From the NCBI GenBank assembly GCA_963969395.1, contig OZ017801.1, positions 10,111,611 through 10,175,610 of the forward strand: a stretch of 64,000 bases of DNA, written 5' to 3'. The notes beneath the pieces were generated by a model that ran no database searches, had not been told where the DNA came from, and saw only the letters and a list, made by a program, of their open reading frames with translations. The position numbers were made by a program, and so were the translations under genes. Shown here in pieces: positions 46,829 to 59,060 of the stretch (its first letter is position 1; each line of letters begins with the position of its first letter). The stretch comes from Pseudoscleropodium purum. Its lineage: Eukaryota > Streptophyta > Bryopsida > Hypnales > Brachytheciaceae.

Positions 46829-48778
46829 TTGAAAAGCGCTGGAAAAAGGTTGGAAACAAAGTCCTTCGAGCCGTCCTTGGCAACGATGGCTGCAAGATTC
46901 ATGACTGCCATGTTCATATTGAAGCCGCCCTTGGAAACGATGGTTGCAAGGTTCATGGCCTCCATCCTCAAATTGAAGCCGTCCTTGGAAACAATGGTTG
47001 CAAGCTTCATGTCTGGCAAGTTCACATCAAAGTCGTCCTTGGCAACCACGTCCTCGCCGCGACGCGCCACAACACTGCATCTCAAAGTCTTCGTCATCCT
47101 CGCGGCAATGGTTGCAAGATTCATGTCTGCCATGTTCAAATGGAAGCCGTCCTTGCAAACGATGTCCACGACGCGACGCGCAACTGCTTTGCAGCTCAAA
47201 TTCTTCGTCATCCTCGCGGCGGTCGGGACCCCCAGCACCTCCGCCGCGTCCGATTCCTGGACTGTGGTGGTCTCCAATTGCGGCATCAACGCCATGCACA
47301 TGACCACCACCCACACCAACAAAGTCATCATGTTCGACCGCACCGACTGGGGAATCTCCCCTCTCCCTCTCCCTCACCACCGCTGCCGCCACAACTCCCA
47401 CGACAGCGTCACCCCCGTCGACTGCTCCGCGCACTCCATCCGTTACGACTCCGTCACGAACGCCATTCGCGCGCTCTTCCTGTTCTCCGACACCTTCTGC
47501 TCGTCCGGCGCTTTTTACCCGAACGGCACGCTCCAGCAAACTGGCGGCGACCACGCGGCCAATCGCACCGTGCGCACCATCGGCGCTGGGGAGAATGACG
47601 ACTGGGTGGAGCGGAATGCGTATCTGTTTAAGCGAAGATGGTACGCGACGAATCAGATTTTGCCTGATGGGCGCATAATTGTAGTTGGGGGCGCGGGAGA
47701 AGCGAGCTATGAGTTTGTGCCGAAGAGTACGCCGTGGCCAATCTGGTTGCCATTGCTGTCCAAAGGGGGTTCAGAGAATAATCTCTACCCGTTTGTGCAT
47801 CTAACGCCGAGTGGGCATTTGTTCATCTTCGCGAATGTGTACTCTGTGTTATGGGATTACAAAACTGAAAAAGTGGTGAAGACGTATCCCGATTTCGGAA
47901 AGGATCCGCGCGTGTATCCGTATTCGGGGACGTCGGTGATGCTTCCCCTCACAGCCGCGGATGGGTTTGAGAAAGTCGAGATTTTGATCTGCGGAGGTGC
48001 GCCGCTGGGGTCGTACGCGGCCGCGAACGCTTCCGAGTATTGGCCCGCGTTGGATACGTGTGGGCGCATCGAGATTACGAGTGAGTCGCCGTGGTGGCGA
48101 GTGGAGAAGATGCCGTCGCCGCGCGTGCTTGGCGACGGGATGTTGTTGCCGACTGGGGAGGTGCTGATCGTGAACGGTGCGAAGGCGGGGCTCGCGGGGT
48201 GGAATATGAACCGGGAGCCCGCATTCTCCCCGTTTTTGTACAATGCGGGGACGCATAAGTTCACGGTGCAAACCGCGAGTGGAATCGCGCGGATGTACCA
48301 TTCCACTGCGAACGTGCAAGCGGATGGGACAGTGTTAATCGGAGGCAGCAACGACCAGGCCTCGTATAACTTCTCAGGAGTGAGATTTCCCACTGAGCTT
48401 CGTCTTGAGAAATACTCGCCTTACTACTTGAGCATGGAATTCGACGACGTGAGGCTCACCATAACCACGAAGTGGTTGCCGCCCGTGAAGCTCGGCGGGG
48501 AGATTCGCGTCGCGTTCACGAGTCGTTCATGGGTGAAGTTTGTGCAGATTAGTTTGTACGCACCGCCGTTCACGACGCACGCGAATTCGATGAACCAGAG
48601 GATGGTGGTTTTGAATGTCACGGTGCCCCGGGAGGCGCGGGGAGCGTGGGAAGTCGTCGCGACGGCGCCGAGGAATGCGAATGTGACGCCGCCGGGGTGG
48701 TACATGCTCACCGCGCTCAACACGGGCGTGGCGCCTGCGATTCCGAGTAAGGCCTTGTGGGTGCAAATCACGCCCTAA
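46829..48778 (+). CDS. Glyoxal oxidase-like copper radical oxidase, secreted
   Basis: Intronless 649-codon frame of the glyoxal/galactose oxidase family, extracellular enzymes oxidising aldehydes or alcohols with release of hydrogen peroxide, often linked to wall modification. Numbered from 46829: Cys224 (DTFCSSG) and Tyr294 (SYEF) are placed to form the Cys-Tyr redox cofactor; Tyr490-His491 (RMYHS) and His584 (TTHAN) match the other copper ligands. Kelch-like blades read YPNGTLQQTGG, LPDGRIIVVGGAG and ADGTVLIGGSND, and the C-terminal DUF1929-like domain ends SKALWVQITP. Residues 1-111 are internal repeats absent from the family. Met112 (47162) begins a standard secretion signal (MSTTRRATALQLKFFVILAA, then VGTPSTSA), so 47162 is the likelier start, giving 538 residues. 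The gene is GC-rich against AT-rich flanks. Confidence 0.9.
   Translation: MKSAGKRLETKSFEPSLATMAARFMTAMFILKPPLETMVARFMASILKLKPSLETMVASFMSGKFTSKSSLATTSSPRRATTLHLKVFVILAAMVARFMSAMFKWKPSLQTMSTTRRATALQLKFFVILAAVGTPSTSAASDSWTVVVSNCGINAMHMTTTHTNKVIMFDRTDWGISPLPLPHHRCRHNSHDSVTPVDCSAHSIRYDSVTNAIRALFLFSDTFCSSGAFYPNGTLQQTGGDHAANRTVRTIGAGENDDWVERNAYLFKRRWYATNQILPDGRIIVVGGAGEASYEFVPKSTPWPIWLPLLSKGGSENNLYPFVHLTPSGHLFIFANVYSVLWDYKTEKVVKTYPDFGKDPRVYPYSGTSVMLPLTAADGFEKVEILICGGAPLGSYAAANASEYWPALDTCGRIEITSESPWWRVEKMPSPRVLGDGMLLPTGEVLIVNGAKAGLAGWNMNREPAFSPFLYNAGTHKFTVQTASGIARMYHSTANVQADGTVLIGGSNDQASYNFSGVRFPTELRLEKYSPYYLSMEFDDVRLTITTKWLPPVKLGGEIRVAFTSRSWVKFVQISLYAPPFTTHANSMNQRMVVLNVTVPREARGAWEVVATAPRNANVTPPGWYMLTALNTGVAPAIPSKALWVQITP
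46865..47220 (+). repeat. Tandem repeats at the 5' end of the glyoxal oxidase frame
   Basis: Units of 60 bp encode about 20 residues around LETMVARFM, with three copies at about 46870-47035. A larger 114 bp unit then duplicates the segment that encodes the signal peptide core: RRATTLHLKVFVILAA and RRATALQLKFFVILAA, seen from 47030 and 47144. All units keep the downstream frame open. Confidence 0.8.
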
Positions 48779-50064
48779 GAATCTAAGATCGATCATGTCA
48801 CCCGAAATTTGCATAATTTAGATTACATTGGGGGGGATCACAGTTCCCGATTTCAGACCTTCAACTCTGTCGGTGGTTTCACTTGTAGCCTGTGCAATTT
48901 TGAGTCTCCAATTCTTGTTTGAAAGTACTAGCCCCCCTTAGAAATCGCATTGTCCAAGTCGCCCTCCTTCTCAGAGTACGAAGTCTCTTCAAATCTGACA
49001 GCCCAATATTAGGGATGCAAAGCTCGCGATTCTTGTTTTGCGACTTGCAAATTGTTACCAATCTGGACAGGACAAGCTTGTTCTATCCCCAAAGTACTAG
49101 CCCCTTGCAGAATTTTGGAACGCAATACTGACGAAATCGCCTTCTTCGACAAGGCCAGCTCAAAACTCTACTTTAAAGCAATGTGGTTAACGTCGGCACT
49201 TTTGATGATAAATTTCGGGCTCATACTTGTGCAAGGCTCAAAAAAACAGACGAGAGTGTCGGAGCGGGATCCCTATTGCGATCATACCGAGCGCATTGCT
49301 CACTCCTGAGCTCTTCAGTTTGTACACCAACTCCCGTAATTTCAATCATTTTTTTTACAAATCAAGTAAAAATTGCGATCAAAGTCACATTCTGTTGTAG
49401 GCGAGTTGTTCAGTTGTAACTGTCACGAAAGCAGGGGCCCACCCACGAGACCTGCAATGGCTAAGGCCTCCTGCCATGTATTGGTCATCGAGGAAACTTC
49501 ACAAGGGTGCTACAATTGAAAGTAGCTATTGCACTTTCATGTGGACCAAGTGGGTGGGGAAGGATACAATTACAAACCCACACGTATTAGATTCTCTCAA
49601 AATGACTTGTTTCCACCGAGGTGAAACTTCAACTCCTCTCACGCTTGCCCACCCGGCAAGGCAATCGACGAAGGTTGTTTTGTCTTGTTGCTTGAATTAG
49701 CACAAAACTTGCTCGCCCAGCTCAACATGGCAGATTGGCAGGAGGGCCTGAGTGACAGAAATTGCGTGGAGATCCATTCATGTGGAAAAGTGCGACCATT
49801 AGTCTCCATTACTCTCCACTTTCGATCTCCATCGCTGTGTGTCTGTCAACTTAACGGCCAGATTGCGCCCTCACGCTCCACTTGGCGGATGCGCAGTCAT
49901 CACGAAATCACTGCGCTTCTTGATTACGTCTTCGATGGGGCGATGCTACCACTCCAAGAGCACCAATTATACCAAGAATGCCAAGAGTTTGCAATTCTCC
50001 GACGCCGTGGTGGGTTGCGCTACATCGCTTGGCAATTTGAGGGTAAAGTGGAGGAGGCGGCGAG
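48779..50064. other. Spacer between the glyoxal oxidase and monooxygenase genes
   Basis: Contains the 3' flank of the first gene and the leader or promoter of the second. A weak repeat built on AAAGTACTAGCCCC occurs near 48925 and 49092. Frames here (for example 49685-50116) show no domain. Confidence 0.45.
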
Positions 50065-53000
50065 ATGGCTATGGAGATGGACGTCTGCATCGTGGGCGGT
50101 GGATTGGCGGGGTTAGCACTCGCGATCGGAATGCAAGAGCGCGGCATTCGAACGCACGTCTTCGAGAAGGCGCCCAAGATTCGACCCCACAGTGGCACCG
50201 CCCTCAGCTTGGCTGCAAACGGTACCAACCCTGCGAATGTTGTTGCAAGTGATGGTAATGTAGTGTATGGAGATCAATTCATTCGAATGGCAGTTTTCCG
50301 ATTGCCAAATTGAGATGTTCTTCTTCAGACTCTAGGATAGGTTTTAGGAATTTTGTTCGGTACATGCAAATGATGGGAATCTAGTGTATGGAGATCCCTG
50401 CATTCAAATGGCAGTTTTCTCAATTGCCAAATTCATCAGAAAACTAGGATAGTTTAGGGTTTAGTTTGGTAAATGCAAATGATGGGAATCTAGTGTATGG
50501 AGATCAACGCATTCAAATGGCAGTTTTCCCAATTACCGAATTGAGGCGTTCTTCATCAGAAACCAAGGATAGTCTAGGGTTTAATTTGGTACAAGTTTGC
50601 CAAAATCACTGAAAACCTCCATTGTAATGAACATATTGGTCGCGACGTGCAGGATTGCGAGCGTTGGACGGGGTGAAACCGGGACTGAGTGCGACTATGA
50701 TCAAGGAAGGCGCGCACATCACGCACATGCGAGCGAAATCCTCGCCGGGGGTGAATAGTGAGCTGTTCAACGAGGTGATCATCCCGTGCCAACCAGGTCT
50801 CATGTGCATGATCCCCTGGAAGACGGCCCAACAGACGCTGGCAGACACTGTCTTGGATCAAAGCTTGTTGCACTGGCGCCACTCGTTTCTTGACTACAGC
50901 CTCATAGAGGTAGGGTCTAAGATCCTCAGTCACAGGAGTTCACCCATTTTTTTCTTATTTTTTCGTTTCTTTGGAACGCAACTTTGACGGCTTACATCGC
51001 ACGAAACTGCGTTGTCCTATCGAATGAGTTTTACAATTGGAGAGAATAGACCGCAGTGTTCCCCGATTTGCCTGTCATGGATTAGGTACTGGACACTATT
51101 TGCGTCACTTTTAAGTACTTTGACTTGTGTTAGATTGTGATTCTTGGGAGATCGGTGGAGTTGTGTACCGATTCTTGGACTGTATGGAGGATAACGTTCT
51201 TTAGCAGTTGTGAGAAGTCACTTAAATGACGACTCAGAAATCTGACATTCACTGTAAAGAGCATGCGTGTAGAGTGCATGGCCCTCTTCTTCCTGTAGCC
51301 TTTGTTATCTTTTCCCATGTGCACAAAAAGAGTCTAAATTCCTTTTCCAAGTATGTTGAGGCAGATCCTCAAGGATGTTTTCGTATCCTCCACCCTTTTT
51401 CCGTATCCTCCGCCTTACTGCTTGTAACCCCTTGCATTGGAGGTTAGGGTTTACCGGGATCAGGGTTTACATTGGAGATGACGGTTTCTTGTCACTGAAT
51501 TGGGTGATCAGGGCGGTGTGGAGGCAACCTTTGAAGCATTCGTTGATGGAGAGGACGGCCAGTCTTCCGTCCAAACAATTTTAGTGCGTGCCAAGTTGCT
51601 TGTGGGCTGTGATGGTCTCTGGTCTCAAGTGCGTAAGATTTTGGTGGGTGAAAAAGGTGACGAGCCGCGGGATCTGTACCTTAACACTTGGAATGCCGTA
51701 ATCCCTACAGAGCCTGTCAGGTACTATCACTTTCTCTAGTGTCACATCCTCTGCTCATTTAGCAAAACCTAGCGAAGGGATCTACCCAGTTTAGAATGCA
51801 CTCTTTCCTTTCACTGTCACTCTCTCCTCTCACAACAAGATGCATCCAAATCTGATAACAAGGAGTTCAACAAGTGCGGAAAGATTTCTATCTCTCACTC
51901 ATCAAGTATTTCTTTTATGCCACATTTCATGTGACCCTAAAGCCTGGGACTGGGACTTAAAAGAGGTATGAGTGGGTATCATATGTTTCATCCTTGTATC
52001 CTTCGGCTCTGTTCCTAACTCAAAATAACTGCATATTGGTGGCAGGGAATTAAATCTGCATGAAAGCAATGAAATTTGCATCTTTCACTTCGTGTCAAAG
52101 AGCAAATTGTGTTATCTGTGCGACTCTAGTAAGAATCTGTCAACACATCTACATGTCCTTCATTTTCAAACCTATTTACATTAATTGATAACATTGCTAT
52201 ATATGTTATTGCACTAAGCTTCCAGTCAGCTTGTAGGTAACTATTTACAATTGAGTTATTAGTTGCCGATTGCAAATGATGAGGGCTCTGAAACTTTGGT
52301 TGTAAGAAGGACAAGGACTAGCAAAAATGAGTTCTAATTTTCTGGTTGCGTCAATGACTTGTAATGAGTGGGTTATTTTGTTGCAGGTGCCGGATTAACC
52401 CTCTGGCAGGTGCGGGGGCCTGATGTGAGTGGAGAAATCACAAAAGCTTACGCCTCAGATTTGGAGGCTCATGGCCCCGATGTAAGAAAAGTGAGAGCAT
52501 TGAGGCAAATGGAGGGCCTGGAGGGCATGGAAAACATGGTCAAAGTCATGGAAGACACCCACCCTGATATGGTTCGGGAAGCTCGACAAGTCGACCGCCG
52601 TGCCCTCACAAGCTGGAGTGATTCCAGCAAGGCTGTATTACTAATTGGTGATGGTACTGTCTGCAGTCCAAGATTAATCTTTCGATGGGGAGATGGTGTA
52701 GTAGTTTTGTAGGTTTGGGAAGACGAAGAGTATCTGTTTTCTCATTTGCATTCAATATTTAAATCTCATTATTCCTAATTTCGTAGAAGAATTTATTTTC
52801 TTTATTGGATATTTGGACCTCGTGATGTTCGTACATTTCCAGTTCTTGCCCAGTGGTATGAACAGGAACATGACCAGGTCTGTCTTGAATTGGACGTGTA
52901 TGCAGCTGCACATGCGATGTATCCGGGGCCGGGAGAGGGAGCTCGAACATCCTTTGAGGATGCCCACCAGCTTTCCAATCTCCTGCAAGAGGTTTTTGCT

Positions 53001-53447
53001 AGTCCTCCCAAAACAACTCTTCGGGACGCTGTGACTAGGTATAAACCCTTTGACCAGGAATTGATCTGGAAAGCTGCATTAATTTTCTCCTTCCCAGTGA
53101 AATGGTTTTTGCTCTGGTTGCTAGATATTGCACGGCGGTGAAGTGGAGATTTGTTCTTTGAACACAAAGCTTCTCAAGTGTAGAAATCCTCCGTTTGTTT
53201 CTAGCAAAGCAGGAACTGATTTTGTGTTATTATCTCGACCAGATTTGAGAAGATACGCATCCCCCGCGTTTCTAGAATCCAAGCTTACGCTGCGGAGAAA
53301 ACATACTGGCCCGAGTATATCCCGGAGTGGGCGCAAAAGCTCACTAACGCGGAGAAAGCTCAAAGGAGCAAGGAATATATGAAGTGGGTGCTTCAGTACC
53401 CAGAATGCATGCAGGGAGACCCAGACTCAACCTACTGGAAGCCATGA
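50065..53447 (+). CDS. FAD-dependent monooxygenase (aromatic hydroxylase/zeaxanthin epoxidase fold)
   Basis: Seven-exon flavoprotein monooxygenase of the PHBH fold: 50065-50221, 50653-50909, 51512-51720, 52046-52128, 52387-52653, 52906-53038, 53243-53447; all GT-AG, in phase, 436 residues. The FAD dinucleotide fold is at residues 6-35 (DVCIVGGGLAGLALA, then THVFEKA), the DG motif at about 167-178 (LLVGCDGLWSQV), and the GD motif at 320-335, LLIGDAAHAMYPGPGEG, split across the exon 5/6 junction. DAHQLSNLL follows. Exon 4 is short and was found because it restores both phase and the expected link to GAGLTLWQVR. The family uses NAD(P)H and oxygen to hydroxylate or epoxidise small substrates; the substrate here is unknown. 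There is no signal peptide, so it is probably cytosolic. Intron 1 carries a tandem repeat and intron 2 a partial MITE. Confidence 0.86.
50251..50600 (+). repeat. Tandem repeat in intron 1 of the monooxygenase gene
   Basis: Three copies of a 109-121 bp unit begin at 50251, 50372 and 50481 with GATGGGAATCTAGTGTATGG or a variant, followed by ATTCAAATGGCAGTTTTC. Confidence 0.8.
51081..51172 (-). mobile_element. MITE family 1, copy 6 (partial, intron 2 of the monooxygenase gene)
   Basis: GGACACTATTTGCGTCACTT followed by TTAAGTACTTTGAC matches the inverted right end of the family as seen at 10645. Similarity fades after about 90 bp. Confidence 0.5.
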
Positions 53448-55540
53448 ATGAAGCTTTTGCATTTATTCGTTGTACAGTGCCAGGGAACTTACTACCATAT
53501 ATCATTGATTGACATTGTGTTTAAAACGATCCAGGTGACACTTAAACATCATTATGTTTGTACAGATGTGCCTCTCCTACAATATGCCACTGCTTGATTG
53601 CCTCGAGGATGTGAAAGTGCTATTGAGGTGACTAAGCATTTGTCATTATAAATTTGACTTGTCTAGAGTGCTGAACTCTCCTGTTAGGAGAGAAGGTGCG
53701 GGTTTAATATGCCCTTTAATTCTTTAAACTGTTTTGTGACTATACGCTTAGTGACGTTTCTCGATTCATGAAATTGATGTCGGTGCTTTTGAGTTGAGTC
53801 TTGCTTTATGCACGTATGTAATGAATCAGTTCTTGGTGTTTTTCTTTCCCTTTGGAGTGTCTTCGTAATGTAGGGAATGCACTTACGAAACGAGAAAGAA
53901 GCATAGCTGGGGTGCGTCTCGCCGCGGCCAAACTTGCACAAGGTTGACTTTTAAAATGGCCTCTTTCAAGCTTTGGTTACTCCCACTTTAAACTAAGTTT
54001 AGTGGTGATGCTAATATTTTCTGTGGAGGTAATGTATATCTTCAAAGTAGAAGAATCCATACCTTAGGTTGTTTTGTTTTGTTTGTTACAGTGAAATCTC
54101 TTGGACTGTTTGGCCACTGGTTGCATTCTTGGTACCATTGGAAAGCTCTTTGTAAGGAGGGGTGCGATAGCTTTTATTAGAGGCGTTTGGACCTCATGTG
54201 TGAAAGTTATGGATTTTTGGTTATTTTTGGTTTATTGGTTTAAAAAAAGTAAAAAATTACTTATATTTTTATTTTGACTATGGCAATGGCACACTCGCTA
54301 TCCTTAAATCTTGTTGGCCTAAATGCCCTTGCAATTGACAAGCAAATTATTCATGGAAGAACTTACAAAAATTCTTGTGGACAAGGGCATCTTAAGTCAT
54401 AAGGGTGTTCATTCATCAAGATTTATATTAGATAAGGGTCTCTTTTTAGTCAAATGCAAAAGACAATGTCCTACACTTTCAAAGTTAGGGCACCTTATTT
54501 TTGCAAAGGCCCTAAAGAAAAACCTGGAATCCTATTCTTTAAATCAAACAAATGTTTTTTTGTTTTTTTAATGGTATTAAGAACATGAACGATGTGACCA
54601 TGAAGCTCTGTCTTAGATGAACAATATTATTGATAACATGGAAATTGCTATGTATTTCAAGCAAAAAATCTTACCAAATTTGATAAACTAATGTTTCCAT
54701 TACATTCTAAAAAAGGATCTTTATTGCACTCATTGCAAAAAAATTCACTTAAAATATATAATCTACATAAGTCTAACCTAACTAAGTCTAACTTATCTAA
54801 GTCTAAATCTATTCACAAAATTCAACACAATATGTCAAAGACTTGTATCAAAGATCAATCCTCCCTCAACATTTACAATCACATCCACAGTATGACTTGA
54901 AGTTTGTACCTCAATAATTCAGTAAATCTTAGGGGAGAAAGAAAAAGGTTTTAAGAAAAAAATTTAAGTTTTAAAAAAAAAGAAAAGTAAAAGCCACCCA
55001 AAGAAGGGGTCCCCTTGAACAAAAACAAATATGTTGGATAAAGGATTATCAAAAAAGACCACTCTTTGTCCAACCTGAATGCACCCATCTCAACATTGTG
55101 CACTGTGAGTAGGGTTGTACATAAAATTTGGAAACTCAAATTCGGAAACCAAAGTTGATGTGGCGTGGTTGCCATTATCTTTGTCCAGAAGATAGAGCCA
55201 ATAAAGGGGTGAGCTTGAGAATAGAAATCTTTAGACTCATACTACTATGAATTATAGGAAAATTCTATTATGCTAACATATTAGTGTCCATGAATCTTGG
55301 TCAAAACTAATAATCAATTCAAAAATATGTTACATGTACATTGTTCTAAGATTTGGGATATCCTAGAATGGAAGCAATGTTATCTTCAATATTATAGAAG
55401 CCTACATTTGAGGGGGTTTAATTTGCATTTAATTGTACAAAAGGGAGTTGATGTAGAGTGGTTAGATTGTGTATAAGAACCAAATCTATTGAATTTTTTT
55501 TTTCATCACTATCCTTTCAAAAGATGGCTCTCCCCTTGGT
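53448..55540. other. 3' flank of the monooxygenase gene and AT-rich spacer
   Basis: No further gene recognised. Frames near 54323-54900 are low-complexity and match no family I know. Confidence 0.45.
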
Positions 55541-55544
55541 TTGC

Positions 55545-56880
55545 ATTACTTGCCCCCCCCCCCCCCCCCCCTCCTTCTCTCATAAAATTCACAAGTAGTT
55601 GATATTTTTTAAGAAAAATGCTTACCTTCAAAATTGTTATTGATTTCTCAAAAAATCACAAGTCATTGATCTCGTGAGATTGAATCTAAGCTATCCAAAT
55701 ATAAAATACAAAATGAATATTGGATATGGATATAGTACCATATATAAATACTACATACAAGTACCAGATATGGATACAATACTAGATATGGATACAAGAT
55801 GAATTGTTCCATATTGATTGTCAAATAAATTGGTGTCTTAAAATTACAAGAAGGGAGGAAGGGGGGGGGGAAATGAAAATTTTAAAATCTTAAAATCTTA
55901 AAGTTATAATCTCAATGACACAAAGGCCTTGTGGAACCTCTATGTTACTATCCATCCAAATGATGACACCTTCACCTTCACTATAATTTTGATTTAGAGC
56001 AACCTTCCTTGTTGTGTTGGAATTAAAAATGAATTTATAAGTTTTCAAAAATCAAAATTATTTTCACCAAGGTTCCATGAGTACTTTTCTATTGCACTTC
56101 TATATGAGTAGCAAGAACTTACGTTAACTCCTAAATGATTTTGACTATGTTTTCACCAAAACTACTTTCAAACCACCATTTCTAGTACATGTACCAAATT
56201 TTTGAAAAAAAACATTTTTGTATGAAAAATGTCCAAAATGGTTGTTATTCTTTGAATTCATTTTTCAAGTGAAGTTGGCTACATGATGAAAAATTTCAGA
56301 TCATTTAGAATCATACAACATATAGAAAAAAAAATAATAAATAGAAAAGAGTAGAGAATGATTCAAAATACTAAATTGTTAACTATTTATTTATGGAATT
56401 GAAAAATGACAATTCCAATGGTTGTAATAAAAAATCTACATCCAAGGTTTTATTTTTTTCTAAAATATTGAAAATTTAGCTAAATAAAGGACTTCAAAGT
56501 TTGTCTTAGAGTAGAGATTCTATAACGACTTGCAAACTCCCACAAACTAAAACTCCTCATAACTTTTGACTCATTGATCAAAATGGACTGATTCAAAGCT
56601 TTCCAAGTATATATAAATCTAGAGAACCAATTTCAAATTTTAATTTCTTAGAAAAATGATTTTTATAGAAGTTTTTTTCTGCCCGAATTGTCCGTTAAGC
56701 AATAAAAAGTACATATTATACAATAACTTTTTAACCATATAGTCAAAAATTATGAAAATGGTTGGGCCTCAAAACTACTCTTTGAGATACATATTGTGTT
56801 AAAATTTCAAAGAAAATAAATAAAAAATCCATTTGTAGTGAGGTGCCCAAAATTTCTATATTACCAAAAAACACAATTGG
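55545..56880. repeat. Composite AT-rich repeat with a 19-base poly-C tract
   Basis: Carries the same three blocks as 43.5-44.9 kb but with two inverted, plus an uninterrupted run of C at 55553-55571. Non-coding. Confidence 0.6.
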
Positions 56881-58860
56881 ACATTTAGGGGTTAATATTT
56901 TAAGAGTAGTTTGCCTTGTCATCAAACTAAAAGCAATTAAAAAGCTCAATGTCAATGTTAAAAATAGTATTTTTGAAAACAAAAACTTGCTTCACCTACT
57001 TTTCTCAAGCTTCTTCCTAGAACTTTGTCAACCATCAATTTTGATTCTCTTCTTCCATGTAGAATTCTGGAATTTTTTGGTAATTCTCACAAGGTGTGGT
57101 TGATTTTACATAAATATAAATTTATTCTTATGCCAATATCAAATTGGGAAGTTGTCAACCATTATAAATAACTCAAAATAACCACATTTTACTAGCCATA
57201 GAAACTCTAACAATTCATACCTCAATCCATGTTTTATACCATTTATTTACCTTATAACATTACAAAGGACAAAAAGTGTCCAATGAAAAATCCAATGACC
57301 AAGCTAGTCACATATGAAGAATACACAAAAGCCATTTTTAAATATATTTGGATGTACTTCATCCATTTAGTCTTGCTAAAAAATATTTGTCAATCATCCA
57401 CTAGATGCTAGCTCTCCTTTCAATTTAACCTTAGAATTAGGATGGTCTCCTGACCGAAAATTTGAACTTACAAACCTTTTGGTATGTCTTTCCCATTTTG
57501 TGACTATGAATTACAAAAAATTTAAATTTCCTTGTGAAAATTTGAGATTGCCTTAGATTTTTTTAAGAAAAAAAGTGAAGGAAATTCATATCAAATTCAT
57601 AATTAGCTGAAAAGATTTGAAATATTCTCCTTCTCCATATATAATAGTGTAGAAAATTGTGTTGTAAATCAAGTTTCCAAATCTTTCCAATAATAACCCA
57701 TAGTTATTGAAACTAGGCTTGATAAAATTTACTTCATTAGTCGGACTAAAATTCAAAATTTTGAAGGACAAAATTTACATCAAGAGCAAGGAACTAGATG
57801 TGCCTAAAGTATACTACTACAAGATGATTTACTAATTAAGCAAATCTTCTTCTACAGAAAAGTCAACAATACCACTACAAGGAAATTTTCAATGCCATTC
57901 ACAGAAAAATGCATTCAAGCAACTTTTAAAACAATTGAATGAAAATTTATCTTTTCCTTCCTATAGAAATCCCTGAAGTCATCCTCCAAATTCGCCAATA
58001 ACCTAGGCCATGTAACTTGTTTTCAAGCCACACATTGGCTTACAAAATGAGTTATGTTTTCAAACACAATTACTTATGCATCTTGCAAATCAGATGACCT
58101 CTTAACATGTTCATCAATTGACTTTTCAAGCCTAGTTGGCATATCTGCTTTAACACTACTAGAATTGCACGACCAAAACAATAGAAATTCAACTGATTTA
58201 TATTATTTGGGACAGTAGAATGACCATTTTGTAACTTTCTGTGAAAATCAACAAAATGGCAAATTTTTTTTTGTTCATTTGGATAGTGGAATGACCAAAT
58301 CAACAAGTTTTTGTTGAATTTGGAATCTTTCAAGAATTTTTTTGGAATCTTTGGAATCTTTTTGAAATATTTGAGAATCTAAGTATAATGATTTAAAAAA
58401 AAATTAATCATGTAAAATTCAGTCTTTTTTCAATTGAGCAGACTTTGGAGTCCATTCTCGCATAGTAGAATAAAAAACTTCAAAAAACTTAGAACTGAGA
58501 AAAGTTGTAAATTCAAGCTACCTTTCACCTTCAAAAATCTGTTTTGTAATTTCTATCCTCCAATCAAAAGTTATAGACAAAAATCAAAGAAGGGTAGTTA
58601 AGAACATTCATTTTGACATTTTCAAACATCCTCTTTGATTTTTGTCCATAACCTTTTATTGGAGACTCAAAATCACAAACAAAATTTTAAAGGTGAAAGT
58701 TATTTTGAATTTACAACTTTTCTTAATTTCAAGTTTTAAAAAAAAATGTGTTCTACTATGACTAAATGACCTCTGAAGTCCGTTGAAAATACAAAACACA
58801 TGAAAAAACAATGAAAAAATTAAATATATGAAATTTTAGTTCATTTGTGGTCACTTAAGT
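56881..58860. other. AT-rich spacer with dispersed repeats
   Basis: About 57930-58170 resembles 61455-61730 (shared AAATCCCTGAAGTCATCCT-like block and ACTTTTCAAGCC). About 58500-58760 resembles 17480-17760. No gene recognised. Confidence 0.45.
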
Positions 58861-59060
58861 ATTCAAGTGGTATAGTGGTTGGAACCTTGGACCTCCAAAC
58901 ATGAGGTCCAAGGTTCAAATCCCCTTAGAGGCACCCGCCTGTGTGGTAGGTGGTTTAGGTGGCCTTGGCCTACATGGCCAACCACCTAAGTGGCCTTGAC
59001 CGCGTGGCGAGTTGCCTAAGTGGCTCTGACCACATAGCAGGCTGCCTAGGTGGCCGCCCG
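58861..59060 (+). mobile_element. tRNA-derived SINE-like unit with 30 bp tandem repeats
   Basis: TGGTATAGTGG at 58868 resembles an RNA polymerase III A box and GGTTCAAATCC at 58912 is a perfect B box, spaced as in a tRNA. ACCTC and GAGGT between them could form an anticodon-like stem. Downstream a GC-richer tract holds units of exactly 30 bp that begin CCTAAGTGG or a variant at about 58955, 58985, 59015 and 59045, then an A-rich stretch. Confidence 0.6.

Noticed and set aside
46762..47598. Overlapping 278- and 175-codon frames at the glyoxal oxidase 5' end
   Set aside because: They are alternative-frame readings of the same GC-rich tandem repeats; only the 46829-48778 frame contains the catalytic residues.
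58861..58932. Functional tRNA gene
   Set aside because: The B box is good, but position 33 of the loop is not T and no complete acceptor or T stem pairs; a SINE-like head is more likely.
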